Source: Hoplostethus atlanticus (taxonomy: Eukaryota; Chordata; Actinopteri; Trachichthyiformes; Trachichthyidae). Taken from it: a stretch of DNA of 64,000 nucleotides. Positions 1 to 34,761 of this stretch are shown here, in pieces (within the stretch, counting starts at the first letter, position 1; each line of letters opens with the position of its first letter). Location of the stretch: assembly GCA_034670405.1 (NCBI GenBank), contig JAXDDX010000001.1:19422501-19486500 (forward strand), written 5' to 3'. The notes under the pieces are model-generated. The model was given only the letters and a program-made list of their open reading frames with translations, did not search any database and was not told the origin of the DNA. Made by a program: the position numbers and the translations under genes.

Positions 1-49
1 CTTTATTCACCCTGGGCCTGGAACCACTGTGGGGTTTACTCAGCCTGCA

Positions 50-56
<7 letters not shown>

Positions 57-118
<62 letters not shown>
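57..118. repeat. (CA)n microsatellite
   Basis: About 30 units near the left edge of the window. Confidence 0.95.
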
Positions 119-119
<1 letters not shown>

Positions 120-892
120 AACCTAGTGACGGTGTATGAGCCGCAGTGTGGAAAATTTGTGCGTGGCGAAAAAAAATAAAATAAAACAAATAAAACAAAA
201 ACTACAAAATAAAAGTCACTCAGTGTGTTATGTGCTTACTTCTGGAGGAATACACAGAGACACACATACACATGAGTACATTCGCCTGAGTGGAAAAGCA
301 GATGAAAAGACGCTTGTCGGGAAAACGCTTGTCCCAAAAACAGCTTCATCATCATAAACTGTACACTATTAGTACGGGGCCTCTAATGAGAACATATTAC
401 AGGAGTATTCAGTGGTAAATCAAAGGTGGTTCAATTATGACCTCTAGTTAGTGATGACAACCACTAATATGAGTAGAAATCCCCTTAAAAGTGACTTCAG
501 TTTGATACTTACTATGACCTATACAACCCTGTTTACACCAGGCTGAACGTGGGCAAGCCCTCCACTACGTCGACTACATCCCTGCTACTCTTTTCATCCA
601 ACGGTTGATGAGGAGAACAAAACCCTAAACAGTTTCCATATGAATACTAGAGGACTCCTCCAGCGACGGAGACGCGTTGTACCGCAAAACGCAAATTGGT
701 GATTATCCCGAGACGCCATAAAGTGGAGCATTATATCCACTGGATGTCAACGTCACTTTACGCAGCGATTTCCCAAAAATAAATGTGACTGTGCCCATTT
801 AAAAGTGTCTCTGTCATGGAAACTCTGAAGGAGTTGGGATGGAAAGGACGGGGCCCTGCTGGAGGAGGAAGAGTGGGTACATAACAGGGGTT

Positions 893-946
<54 letters not shown>

Positions 947-1961
947 ACTCCCGTCGACAGCCAATCTATGCCCCGGCGCCCCACCCTTCTGGGTTTCTGT
1001 GACTAAAAAAGGTAAAAGGAGAATATAATGATATAAAGACATGATGACTTCATCCCAGCCCCGACCATTCAGCTCCTCACCGGCTTCCAGACAAGAAGGG
1101 AGGCTGAAAGAAAGAAATGAACGGAGGAGACTGAGAAAACAAGGCAGAGGGAGGGAGAGGAAGAGAGGGGAAAAGCCACATGTTGGCAATAACGTGTGAA
1201 ATCCACGGGTATAATGGATATGTAAGGAACACCCCATAAAAGACCCTTTTAAAAGGCGAGGCAGCGCGGATGAAAAAGGGGGATTTTGGCCGGATCGCTC
1301 AATTTTGAGATGTAATATTTTGCTTCCATAACTACTGTAGTTTAGTCAAAAATATACAAAACATCAAAAACAACTATGAACAGTTCAATTGGTTTTATAC
1401 CAGCTGCAAACCCTTTAGTTACCATGTTCAGTTGAATGGCATATTCCCTATATGCACTTCTCTCAGCTTAATGGATGCTATAGGTGTGTATTACATGAAA
1501 AAAAGTCATCACAAAATATTTAGTTTTTTGTTCAGACTGAAACAAAATGCACTTTGATGTCGTCTGTTGAGGGAAAACGTGATCCAACTGCGATTTTGCG
1601 TGTTTAGTTGCAAAATATTAGCTCCGTTTGACTGACAACAAAATAAACAGTCATAATACAAAAAGTGTTTGTGTCCATATAATGTCAAAAAGTTTCACCC
1701 CGATAGGATCCCTTGTGGTGCCTGGTTAGATGGCAGCACCGCTGGCATCAATACTCACCGATATTAAAGAGTTCCATTCATTGTCCCTTCATGAAGCGAG
1801 CCGCTATGGAAACATGATCCCTGACAGGTTGTGTGTAAACATGAGGGAGTGGGACCTCGCGGAGATGTGTGTGTGTTTGTGTGATAAAACACAGGAACAA
1901 TTCAGGTGCCGCTGCTGCTGCTGTTAAGGGTCCTTGTTGCAGTGAGAATGGACAGAAGCTT

Positions 1962-1963
<2 letters not shown>

Positions 1964-2031
<68 letters not shown>
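1964..2031. repeat. (GA)n microsatellite
   Basis: About 34 GA units followed by a purine-rich region to about 2330 with several G runs. Confidence 0.95.
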
Positions 2032-2034
<3 letters not shown>

Positions 2035-2391
2035 CAGACGAAGAAGGAGGGAATTGAAGGAAGGCGAGGGGAGAGGAGGGAGTAAAAGACTGAGGGTGGT
2101 GGAGGAAGAGCGATGGGGCAAAGAGAGAGGGGTGGTTATTTGAAAATGGGGAGAGATTAAAAGAAGAAGACATTGTGGTGTGATGGAGAAAAAGAGGGGG
2201 ATTTTGGAGAGGGGAAGGGAGAAGGGGGGGGGGGGTTGGAGAGAAGGGGGAGAGATGGGGGGGGTGTAAAATGAAAGGGGGATGCTGGTAGAGGTAAAGG
2301 AAGGGGGATGGGGGGGATTTCGGGAGAGCCGGAAACGGCAGTTAATGACTGAGACTGCTCTCTCCGGGGTTCCTAACGAGCTGCAATTACC

Positions 2392-2394
<3 letters not shown>

Positions 2395-2450
<56 letters not shown>
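2395..2450. repeat. (CA)n microsatellite
   Basis: About 28 units. One of a cluster of five CA/GT arrays between 2.4 and 3.4 kb. Confidence 0.95.
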
Positions 2451-2451
<1 letters not shown>

Positions 2452-2560
2452 CCGCACCCTAACACACAGCACCATTGTGTAACAACCTGATTGTGTGTGC
2501 GCTCGTGTACCTCATATATATCAACTCCCAATGCGTGCAAGCTTTAGTGCTTGTGTTTAT

Positions 2561-2614
<54 letters not shown>

Positions 2615-2757
2615 ACCCATTACAGAGTCATGGTCCATTTAAGAGCCTGGCCGGCCCCCTGACCTCGCTCATTGTCATGTGCTATAGGGCAGAAATGTGG
2701 CACCTGACCTCGACATTACAGCCCTGTGAACACATCTGCACACGCACACACACACAC

Positions 2758-2813
<56 letters not shown>

Positions 2814-2888
2814 AAGAGCACATGATTTAACAGTAGGCACGTACGCACAACTGCCTGCGCGTGCATCTGCAACCACATAACTCCATAA

Positions 2889-2926
<38 letters not shown>

Positions 2927-3368
2927 CCCATAAACCACAAACCCATAATACAATAGGATGCAATGTGTGTGTGTGTGTTATTCACAAAGCATAAGAGTGA
3001 TTTTATTACCTTTGCCAGTAAAGAGTCGTATAACAAATTACTAATTACATTTCAGTTACCAGTTAAAAGTCAGTACTTTCATCACCCCCTCTAAATATGA
3101 AAGAACCGGTCCACCGGTCCTCATTGTCTTCAGAAACAGTTCGTCCTCTCGCGTGTTTAGACGGGAACCGGTGGAATTACAGCCGCCACTTTGATCTCAT
3201 CCAGCGAAAGGGCGACGACGACATCAGCGCCGTCGGGAAACTGATGTACTGAATTAAAATGACGATCAGTAACAAGCCCAGCTCACAGCATGTGCAGTCG
3301 CTCATACTGAACATGTGCATGTGTGCAGCTAAATGATGTGGCCCTTTGCGTGTGTGTGTGTGTGTGTG

Positions 3369-3405
<37 letters not shown>

Positions 3406-3532
3406 GTGTCCGTCTTGTTCACACACACTGGAGCCATAAATAGACGTTCCTATCAGCATTGTGGGCATTCCAAGACAGAACAGTGGACTATCAACATGGA
3501 GAGCAGACCTGCCTATTGGCTTTTCTCACACA

Positions 3533-3587
3533 GGGGAGGGGGAGGGGGGAGGGGGGAGGAGGGGGGAGGGAGGGAGGGGGGGGTTAT
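3533..3587 (+). repeat. G-rich tract, G-quadruplex candidate
   Basis: Many runs of three to eight G separated mostly by single A residues on the plus strand. The arrangement fits a G-quadruplex pattern, in a wwp2 intron. Confidence 0.75.
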
Positions 3588-3864
3588 ATCTGGACTTGGG
3601 CCTGAAAGTTTCCAGCCCCATCCAAACCTGCAAAATGTCCCTCACGACACCTCGGGGGCCCTCAACAGCCCCCCCCTCTTTGCTGAGCCCAAAACTTGCT
3701 AAGAACTGTATTTTCCAGTCTCCGTTGTTTATTCGTTCATTTGTCCGCAAAATCTGACAGCACTGGCTTCGCTCAGGAGAATACAGGAGGATCCAAAAAT
3801 GAAAGCACGGCACTTAATACGGCAATAAGCCAGGCATCTTTAACTAGGTTTAGTCAACTCAAAC

Positions 3865-3970
3865 TTTGTCCCTGCTGGCCACCGTACACTCTCGCTGGCG
3901 ACACACGAAAGCGAGCGTCGAACAAGCTCCTGATTGGCTGCCTGTCGCGCTGCTCGACACAAAGCAGTAG
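3865..3970 (+). repeat. Dispersed repeat, copy 1 of pair with 23750-23880
   Basis: CTGCTGGCCACC and AGCTCCTGATTGGCTGCCTG occur in the same order at 23758 and 23831, with a longer middle in the second copy. Confidence 0.6.
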
Positions 3971-4134
3971 CAGAAATGTTTGTGAAGAAGGAGAGAAAGA
4001 GAAAAGGGACGGTTGGCGGTATGAGTGATGGATGGATGGATGAAGGGATAAACAGGTTGATGACAGAGGGATGGAAGGCTGGAAGGAGAGAGGCGCTGCT
4101 AGGAACTGGGTGGAGGTGATTTCAGACAAAGCTG

Positions 4135-4169
<35 letters not shown>

Positions 4170-4182
4170 CAAAGACATACAC

Positions 4183-4237
<55 letters not shown>

Positions 4238-5267
4238 GGCAGGGCGGGGTGTTTTTATAAGCGCCTATAAGATTTGAAGGCTGGTTTTACTAATGGTCCA
4301 TTCAGAAAGCTGTTGTTCCAGTCCCATAAGTCTTTACTGTCTGGCTGAAATGTGACCTTGGCTGCGTCGCTGACAGGACGGCTACTGTCAGAGACGCGAC
4401 CAATCCTGGGCCGAGTCCACTGGAAAAACACTCAAAAACAAGTCTCAAGTTACACCTTTAATTCCCTCTATAGTGGCCATCTCCTGACCAGGGGCCAACA
4501 AGGAAACCACAGTGTGTTGCGTACCGTGTTGGGCTTCTTACTCAAAACAAGTGCGGACTGTGTCCAGTCCCACGGTGCATTTCTGGCGATGAAATATAGG
4601 CCTAAATAAAGATCCGCCATGTGATAGTTTCATGAAACAATATTGCCTTATTTTCAATCTAAGCAATGTGTTTGGGTTGAACAAGAGAAAATAACCATCG
4701 GCGGTGCACAAGACCTCCTGGTTTCACTCATGCCAGCCCGTGTGGTCAGCGACGACCAATGGCGGGAAATGTTTTTCGCCACACAGGAAGTGATGAATCC
4801 AAACTGGAAGATGGATGTTTTATGAGCACAAAAATACAAGGCATGAAGTTCAACGGAAGACATTTCCACTACTGGTGGAAGACGTTAAAGCTTTTGCCGG
4901 CCCTCGTGAATTGCAGGGAAATTTGAATGGTTTATTTGAATCGATCTCTAGTTGATGAGCTGCCTTCACCTCTTCTATGGAGAATACAGTAACGTTCGCT
5001 AGCAACTGGACTGTTAGCAAACAGAGGTGATAGCATATTAGATACATACATAATGCACTGCTAGCCCTAGCAGTAGCAACAGTAACGCATAGAGGATCTG
5101 GTATTAGTTGTTCACACTGTGTATTAGGAGCAACGTGTTAATATTTGAATGAAATATCTGGTGGATACAGGGACAACGAGGCTGCATATAAACACCTGAA
5201 TAAGACCATAAAGTAGTACATTTTTATTTATTTTCATATAAATAAATATTCGTTTTGCTTTGAGTGT

Positions 5268-5400
5268 TTTTCCTCTGGCGCACAGGAAGTGATGCGTTTT
5301 ACGTTTCCAGCAACAGCGCATGTTCGGAATAAACAGAAGAACTGAGTAGTTAGCACCACCGTGGCTGAACAGTCAGAGAAAAACAACATGGCACCTACAG
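5268..5400 (+). repeat. Dispersed repeat, copy 1 of pair with 27322-27460
   Basis: Shares AAGTGATGCGTTTTA, AGAAGAACTG and CCACCGTGGCTGAACAG with the second copy in the same orientation; several small indels. Class unknown. Confidence 0.65.
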
Positions 5401-5407
5401 AAACTCA

Positions 5408-27825
<22,418 letters not shown>

Positions 27826-29111
27826 GGCATCACAGCTCTTAAACACAACCCCCACACACACACACACACACAAACAGAAAGAGAAAGCGCAACAAAACAT
27901 TGTCAAAATCTCAGTATATGCCAAGGCAGCAGGCCATGGGTCTAAATGAATTACAATAATAGCAAAGATGTTTTTTTCCATAGGTGGCAGTGAGTGCCAT
28001 AACCATCAGTCAGATGCCTGGCACATCACCTTGAGCAAAGTCAGAGATGTCACCTACTGTATTCAATGCCAGAATACAGTAGGCATATGCAAGGACACTA
28101 CGGAGCAATGTTCACCTCTGGAAGCTCTAGGACATTTTTTTTATTGTTGCTTTCTTATGTAGAAAAGACCCTAACCCTTAAACAACCTAGAGGAGCAAAT
28201 CCTCCAGGAGACAAGTCCTCCCTCCCTGTAGCCTGTGTAACGTTACCTACTGTACTATGAAGGTGACTGCTACTGGTGGCACCTCTATCTGGAACCAGTC
28301 AAAACAAAGGCACGTATGACAAAAGGTACCCTGACCATGATCAATGAGATTGATGAACTCTTGTGTGAATCAGATGACCACCTCGGATGTGTCTCCGCGC
28401 TGCAGGCACACAGATGTAAGCTACCACAACAACAAAAGCGGGCAGCATCTCCCGACAACCTTGTTAAACGAGCTCACTGTTCGCTCAACCTTAAATTGGC
28501 TGTTCGGTTCGGTTGGCTAAACTTCACGTAAACTAAAGTAGATTCAGATGTCCGGGCTGACCGGGTTTCATTGTCCCCATGTTTAAATACCCTTGGCTCC
28601 TCCGCACAAAACACAAATACGGAAGATGATCAAGGCATTTTCATGCAGCAGAGTCAAGTTAGCCAGAACAATACAATGACTTCTGGTCGCAATTTTCAAA
28701 ATAAAACGCTTATTGGCGAACATATGTTGTGACGCTCATTGAAAAGTGCAAAGTACCACAGAAAATATGGACTATATTTAAGGAGCCATCTGTAGTAATG
28801 GCAATACGGTTTGTTTTTTCCCAAAAAAATATTGTGTACACAGAAATACTTATTTTTCTCACAGTTATTTTGAAGGCAAATCGGACGAAATCCGGCCTTA
28901 TCCAGGCTTACCCTGGCTACCTTGACACAGATGAAGCTAACTGTTAGCCAACAACCTCCGGAGGGGGTTTTTACGAAAGGACATGAGGATAAAACCCGTT
29001 TTAATCAACTAGAGACGAATACATCTGTATTACCAATTACATGGTTCATGTAGGAACACATTACATCCATTGACACTGATAAATACGACATGAGGTTTAT
29101 TTTTCCCGTAC

Positions 29112-29200
29112 CTTTTTCGGCTGTGGTCCGCTGCTGTCGCTAGTTAACTTTCATTTCCGCCTCAGTGACAGTACCACGTGACCCACGGTAATCTGTGGCG
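29112..29200 (-). promoter_or_regulatory. wwp2: Probable wwp2 non-coding first exon and core promoter
   Basis: On the minus strand AAAAAG|GTACGG at 29112 is a plausible donor for a non-coding exon upstream of the start-codon exon. Just upstream is an E-box CACGTG (29175-29180) within GGTCACGTGG, a site type bound by USF/MiT factors. The transcription start was not determined. This is inference from position and motifs only. Confidence 0.4.
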
Positions 29201-30301
29201 CAAGGGTTTGTGGGTGACAACGTCCAATAATATTATAGATAAAGAGGACTTAATTAAAAAAAAGAACTATCTGACATAATAAAACAATATGTCAAGCAAG
29301 ATGACTGAGGCTACAACAACAATGATAATAATAATCATCTTTATTTATATAGAATTTTTCAAAACAGTTACAAGGAGGACAAAACATAAAATAGACGACA
29401 AAAGCAATGAAAGTAACGTTAGAAAGAAACTCTTGTTTTTAATCTTGACTTTGGAACAGCCAGTAGGGACCTCTTGTTTTAATTGAATTCGTATTAACTC
29501 ATTTAAACATAATGAAATAAAAGTGGCAGCAGATTTATGAAAGGCTGAAAGATGTATACTTTTTCTTTCTTTTGTATCTGTTTCTCACCTGAGAAACTCA
29601 CCCGTTGAACATGCTTTACAAAACACACTTAGTAAATAATTCTCTTATTTCCTGATTGGATCACATCCATGAAACTTACAGTAAACTTGACTAAACCAGG
29701 GGCCCCTTAACCACATGTTGACACAGCAGTGTGTAAGCGGCAACCTTATCTGCTGTGCAGCTGACTCACATCATTATGAAAGAAATGATCCATAGAGACC
29801 TTCACTGACTAATGCAATGGCTGATTTTTTCAAAAAATATGCTGCTGCCTGACAATGTTACAGTCCAGTTTTTTAATCACATTCAACAAGCTTGAGACAT
29901 AGACATTTGCTGTCAGGGTTGATAAGGGATATAATAAATCCATTATGTTTATTACACAATTGAGTATCAAAAGTTCATCTTGTGGCATCACTGGTATTTA
30001 CTCCAAGTCCAAACTCTTCTCCAGTATGAACTGGGTGCAGTAATGCCTGCTCAGTCTTCATGAGCTATTGCTGAACTGGGTAGAGGACCTCCTGGAAGAC
30101 ACCTCCAAGGTTTTATAGCCATTGAAGAGGTCCTTTGAGAGACTTAAGCAGCCCTCGCCGAGCCTTGGATCACAGTCATATTCTCTCGGCCTAATGTTGG
30201 GCGTAGCGGACCTCCTGCTGTTGAACAAACACTCCTCGATCAATGAGGCTGCCACCGCATGCCTTTAAGAACAGGAAAACAGCCCACTGGATAGACAGTG
30301 G
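29200..30301. other. 3'UTR of the DGAT1-like gene and spacer to the wwp2 promoter
   Basis: A minus-strand AATAAA at 29953-29948 is a plausible polyadenylation signal, giving a 3'UTR of about 350 bases. An ORF at 30255-30058 lies inside this UTR and has no recognisable similarity. The rest is AT-rich spacer. Confidence 0.5.
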
Positions 30302-30622
30302 TCAGGATGGCGACTGATGATGATGAAGATGATTAAGGCCGATGTAGTGGTCATGAAAGTAGGTGGTCACGGCTAGAGGAGGCCCCAGCAGCAGACACAG
30401 CCACACTAAACCATTGCCGTAGTTCCCCTTGAAATAGCAGCCAAGGAAAACAGCAACCAGAAGCTAGGAGGAGAGACACAGTGTTACGTAAAGAAACACT
30501 AGTTAACTCTTCACTAGTTGACCTGCACGTTCAAGTAAAACACTGTGTAATAGCCTCACCTCAAATACCATCATGAGGAAGATCCACAGACGACAGCTAC
30601 GTAGAGGTAGAGCGATCACATA
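30302..30622 (-). CDS. DGAT1-like exons 16-17 and stop (30622-30560, 30463-30302)
   Basis: Exon 16 is YVIALPLRSCRLWIFLMMVF plus E, matching YLVSVPLRMFRLWAF. Exon 17 has LGCYFKGNYGNGLVWL and ends YFHDHYIGLNHLHHHQ then SPS and TGA at 30304-30302. GNYGN and the MYVHDYY-type ending are typical of DGAT1, and the reading frame stays open to the normal C-terminus. The His-rich tail comes from a CAT repeat. Confidence 0.9.
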
Positions 30623-30734
30623 CTGTGCAGGACAGAGTGCAAAAACATCAGTTGCATTATTATTGCTTTGCTGTGTTGTTGCTAGAGTTAGACAGATATA
30701 TGGGGTTGCCAATTCAATGAGCTGATGGTGTCCT

Positions 30735-30890
30735 TTTTATTAAAAATCAGATATGGGCCAGTAATTGGCACAGCTAGTCCAAGTCTATACTGCAGTTTGT
30801 TTGATTACATATTTATTATATAACTGATCAGTTAGACTGGTTGTCTATGGGACGCCCTTAACCTGAACTGATTCGAATGAGACATTTTGA
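30735..30890 (+). repeat. Dispersed repeat family with copies at 48205-48310 and 58995-59110
   Basis: All three have GATTGATTACATAT-like sequence, an ACTGGTTGTCTAT-type middle and (C)CTGAACTGATTC. The ends carry the bases 'cgatcag'/'tatcggc' seen in fish hAT-like MITEs, but the class is not proven. Confidence 0.5.
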
Positions 30891-31489
30891 TTGGATTATA
30901 CACGAGTGTGCATGCATATGTTTTTTTTAATGTTTTTTTATACATGGATCATGAGAGAAATCATTCCAGTGTGGTGTGGGAATATTTTCCTCAGCAGCAA
31001 TGAAACCTGCATGACTCAACATTTTTACTGCACAAAAGGACCATAATATATCTGTGGGGGTTTAATAAGGTGGTCAATCAATACCAATGACCTCACCGAT
31101 GATTACTTGGCCAGCTGCTGAGACTTGTAGGAGTGCAGAAGTTCTATCAATGTTGCTGCAGTTCCTACTGATCACCAATAGAGGCCGATAAAGATCATAG
31201 ATTACTTAATGCCCCTTTAAAGGAGCCACCTAAAAGAAGGTCATTCCCACCCAGACAAGATTAAACGTCTGGAGGAAAAGCTGAATCCTTGTAATGGTTT
31301 GGATATCTGCACAAAATATCGGCTATCAACAGCTTCAATACAAAAATAACGGCATCTACCTTTGAAGGACAATCTCGGTCAAACCCTAGACCTGCCTTGT
31401 TAAAGAACTTGAAAATGTTTTCACGAAGCTCCGTTATTGAAATAACTTTTATGTCTCACGCCTCTGCTACTAATAAAATGATCCCGTAC

Positions 31490-31577
31490 CTCACAAAGGA
31501 CAGCAGACATCAGGAAGACCAATAACTCTGCTCGCGACGGGGACGCGTTCATCTCCGCCAGCAGCTTGTAGAGATGT
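31490..31577 (-). CDS. DGAT1-like exon 15 with VLCE in place of FFHE
   Basis: Twenty-nine codons, HLYKLLAEMNASPSRAELLV then FLMSAVLCE. It aligns ungapped with [29 protein letters not shown] of DGAT1. The invariant active-site His (His415 of human DGAT1) is Cys, codon TGT; the following Glu is kept. The donor is GTACGG. Confidence 0.88.
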
Positions 31578-31714
31578 CTTCACACAAGCGAGCGCATCGG
31601 GAGGGAAGATACATGAGAAAGTGAAAGGTAGGAAAGATTAGTTGGCATTCACATCCTATGAGCGGGACAAATTGGGGAAACTGAGGCACATTCCAGGATA
31701 GAAACCTAGAATAC

Positions 31715-31781
31715 CTGTGACACCATTTCTGAAAGGGAATATTCCAGTTCCTTCCACAACGTTATCAGAGTTGTGGCGTTC
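31715..31781 (-). pseudogene. DGAT1-like exon 14 with one extra base
   Basis: The 67-base exon reads NATTLITLWK in the frame set by exon 13. It reads NWNIPFQKWCH in the frame required by exon 15. Together these match the [20 protein letters not shown] segment of DGAT1 residue for residue, so one base is in excess at the CC of 31750-31751. The upstream part of the second frame has TGA and TAA, so no single frame spans the exon. As written, translation ends early in exon 15. Only an unlikely internal acceptor at 31750 would skip the shift. Confidence 0.8.
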
Positions 31782-31880
31782 CTGCATAAATGACAGATTA
31801 GCCGCGGTGAGACAACACTGTGCGTGCAGCAACACAAAGTGGAGGAATTCTGAGGCGCAACAGCGCGGAGACTCACTGAC

Positions 31881-31990
31881 CACCAGTCTCCGTAGAAATG
31901 CCGATCGCCGAAGCGCAGGAGTTCGGCACAGAAATTCAGGTAGGAGTGAGACAGGAAGAAGAACAGGAGCCACAGGAAGTGGGTTGGCGC
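31881..31990 (-). CDS. DGAT1-like exon 13 with FYxDWW motif
   Basis: Thirty-six codons, APTHFLWLLFFFLSHSYLNF then CAELLRFGDRHFYGDW, plus TG of the next Trp. The donor GTCAGT at 31880 was chosen over GTGAGT four bases on because it gives DWWN across the junction, the invariant motif of the family. Confidence 0.9.
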
Positions 31991-32352
31991 CTGTGAAGAC
32001 AACATGCGTTATCGTGGCTATGATACTGTACTTTGAGGAGCTGAGACGCTTTTGGTCTGCAGCATTTTAGTTATTTGCTATTTTCCCCAGAATGCCTTGA
32101 ATCGTGTAATCTATAGCAAAGTGTATAAACTTCTCTCTCTCAATACCATGCCCCATCATTCTCATCATCATCTGGCATCATCTTCCCAAATGCGTCTCAG
32201 TGATTGGCTTACCGAGGTGAATCATCGACGTGCAATAATCTCGACACTTTATTTATTATTCACATATTTTGGGGAAATCCGAACCAAAATGTATGTAAAA
32301 GTGAATGGAAACGTTTGTAATATTACCAATACTACAAAATAAAATCTCTCAC

Positions 32353-33164
32353 CACAAGTCCCACCAAGTGCTCCACTCTCACAGTGAGGTCCATATTCTA
32401 TGTGCAATAAAAGAGGAGTCAGTTGCCAAAGCATGAGACCTTTTTGGAGTTATTCAATGTTCAATGATAGGAGGAGATAATGCATCACTCACAGAGAATG
32501 AGCTTTCTGACCTCTGGAAGATGGGCTCAATCCACTGAGAGGAAGACAATAAAGGAAATAGTGGCATTAAACGTGAATGTAGCAGTGTAAACACATCCAT
32601 TCAACACATACGATTCGTAACATTTCTTGCAACCAAATAAAATGTAATGTAATACTGTATTATTCTATTGCATAATGCACTATGACACTGCACTATGTTA
32701 TACTATACTATGACATACTGCAATATAACATGCCATGCTGTCTGTATGTCATAATATAGTTGACGATACGATGCAACGATGCAATGATACGACGATACGA
32801 TATGATGACATACACTATAACATACTATACTATAACATACAATATAACATACTGTACTATAACATACTATAATGACATACTGTACTATAACATAATATAA
32901 TGACATACTGTACTATAACATACTGTACTATAACATACTATACTATGACATACTGTACTATAACATAATATAATGACATACTGTACTATAACATACTGTA
33001 CTATAACATACTATACTATGACATACTGTACTATAACATACTGTACTATAACATACTATACTATGACATACTGTACTATAACATACTACACTACAACATA
33101 CAAAACAAGCACATTAACAATCCACCTGCTGCACGATTCCAACCATAATCTGGATCAGGATCAC
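32353..33164 (-). CDS. DGAT1-like exons 10-12 (33164-33126, 32534-32493, 32397-32353)
   Basis: Three small exons read VILIQIMVGIVQQ, WIEPIFQRSESSFS and NMDLTVRVEHLVGLV. They align with [32 protein letters not shown]... of DGAT1 without length change. For exon 11 the nearer donor GTCAGA would break the frame; GTGAGT at 32492 restores it. Confidence 0.85.
32813..33098. repeat. Minisatellite, about 15-bp units
   Basis: Repeated ACATACTGTACTATA units and close variants (ACATACTATACTATG), about 18 copies, in the intron between exons 10 and 11 of the DGAT1-like gene. Looser AT-rich relatives extend left to about 32680. Confidence 0.85.
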
Positions 33165-33389
33165 CTGTAGGTAGGAGAGGCCACGATTACCAAGCTGCAA
33201 GACGTATGTGCCAACCAACTACAACATCAGTACAGGGCCACCACAAATAGATCCCCTAGATGGATCAAATGGCATTTATTATTCAAATTGCCTCTCTCAG
33301 TGCACGCACATTCATTTCAGCTACTTTCCGCAACCTTGCATCCAACCCAGGCTTTTCCAACCTTTCTGCCACCGCCACAAATAACCAAA

Positions 33390-33609
33390 GAATTTTGAAA
33401 TGTGTGCAACAGGCTGCTCCGCATGTTCTACCAGACTGTGGTGGCCAGTGCGCTCTTCTTTGCTGTGGTATGTTGGGGAGGTGGCATCAAGGCAAAGGAT
33501 GCCAACAGGATTAATAAACTGGTCAAGAAAGCTGGCTCGGTTGTGGGAGAGAGCCTGGACAGCCTGGAGGAGGTGGCTGAGGGGAGGATGAGGTCTAAAA
33601 TCATATATA
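33390..33609 (+). mobile_element. LINE reverse-transcriptase C-terminal fragment (left part, split by Tc1)
   Basis: Plus-strand frame CNRLLRMFYQTVVASALFFA, VVCWGGGIKAKDANRINKLV, KKAGSVVGESLDSL. This is the C-terminal tail typical of fish LINE ORF2 proteins that precedes the 3'UTR. It is 5'-truncated and interrupted by the Tc1-like element at the TA. Confidence 0.75.
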
Positions 33610-34761
33610 TACACTACCGCTCAAAAGTTTGGGGTCACCCAGAAAATGTCATGTTTTCCATGAAAACTCACACTTTTATTCATCAAATGAGTGGCAAAAT
33701 GAATAGAAAATATAGTCAAGACATTGACGAGGTTAGAAATAATGATTTTTACTTGAAATAATCATTTTGTCCTTCAAACTTTGCTTTCGTCAAAGAATCC
33801 TCCATTTGCAGCAATTACAGCCTGCAGACCTTTGGCATTCTAGCTGTCAATTTGTTGAGGTAATCTGAAGACATTTCACCCCATGCTTCCTGAAGCACCT
33901 CCCACAAGTTACGTACCATACGGTCAAGCTGCTCCCACAACAGCTCAATAGGGTTGAGATCTGGTGACGGCGCTGGCCACTCCATTTTAGACAGAATACC
34001 AGCTGACTGCTTCTTCCCTTCTCTTAATCTTTTCCTTTTATTGGCCAGTCTCAGATATGGCTTCTTCTTTGCTACTCTGCCTAGAAGGCCAGCATCCTGG
34101 AGTCGCCTCTTCACTGTTGACGTTGGGACTGGTGTTTTGTTACCATTTAATGAAGCTGCCAGTTGAGGACCTGTGAGGGGCCTGTTTCTCAAGCTAGAGA
34201 CTCTGATGTACTTGTCCTCTAGCTCAGTTGTGCTCCGGGGCCTCCCTTCTCTTTCTATTCTGGTTAGAGCCAGTTTGCGCTGTTCTGTGAAGGGAGTAGT
34301 ACACACCGTTGTATGAGATCTCCAGTTTCTTGGCAATTTATCACATGGAATATCCTTCACTTCTCAGAACAAGAATAGACTGACGAGTTTCAGAAGAAAG
34401 GTCTTTTTTCATTTTGAGACCGTAATCAAACCCACAAATGCTGATGCTCCAGATACTCAACTAGCCTAAGGAAGGCCAATTTTTAATCAGCACAACAGTT
34501 TTCAATGCTCAATTAGCCTTTTAACATGATAAACGTGGATTAGCTAACACAATGTGCCATTGGACCACAGGAGTGATGGTTGCTGAAAATGGGCCTCTGT
34601 ACGCCGATGTAGATATTCCATTAAAAATCAGCCGTTTCCAGCTATAATAGTCATTTACCACATTAACAATGTCTAGACTGTATTTCTGATCAATTTAAGT
34701 TATTTTAATTTTCTTTAAAAAATAAGGAAATTGTGACCCCAAACTTTTGAGCGGTAGTGTA
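33610..34761 (-). mobile_element. Tc1/mariner-type DNA transposon, complete ends, defective transposase
   Basis: Perfect 28-base terminal inverted repeats at 33611-33638 and 34733-34760 begin ACACTACCGCTC and end GGGGTCAC. The outermost TA at each end (33610-33611, 34760-34761) is the target duplication. The minus strand between them carries a Tc1 transposase relic at about 34420-33815. It has an N-terminal segment starting MKKDLSSETRQ that soon meets a stop, the DNA-binding part TSTVKRRLQDAGLLGRVAKK, then a jump to WPAPSPDLNPIELLWEQLDR. The catalytic-core stretch between them is deleted. The element is about 1.15 kb, inactive, and inserted in a LINE remnant. Confidence 0.9.

Noticed and set aside
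758..3468. Many ORFs made of HTHTHT, CVCVCV or RERERE strings
   Set aside because: They are translations of CA/GT and GA microsatellites, with no conserved domain and in wwp2 introns.
30058..30255. 65-codon minus-strand ORF after the DGAT1-like stop
   Set aside because: It lies in the probable 3'UTR, shows no family similarity and has no splice signal linking it to the gene.
32813..33098. CRISPR-like array
   Set aside because: Direct repeats are contiguous without unique spacers and the genome is eukaryotic; it is a minisatellite.
32703..33170. ORFs with YCTITYYTMTY-type repeats
   Set aside because: Translation of the 15-bp minisatellite.
33815..34360. Intact transposase gene
   Set aside because: The ORF begins after a stop within the N-terminal segment and lacks the central catalytic region, so it is a relic.
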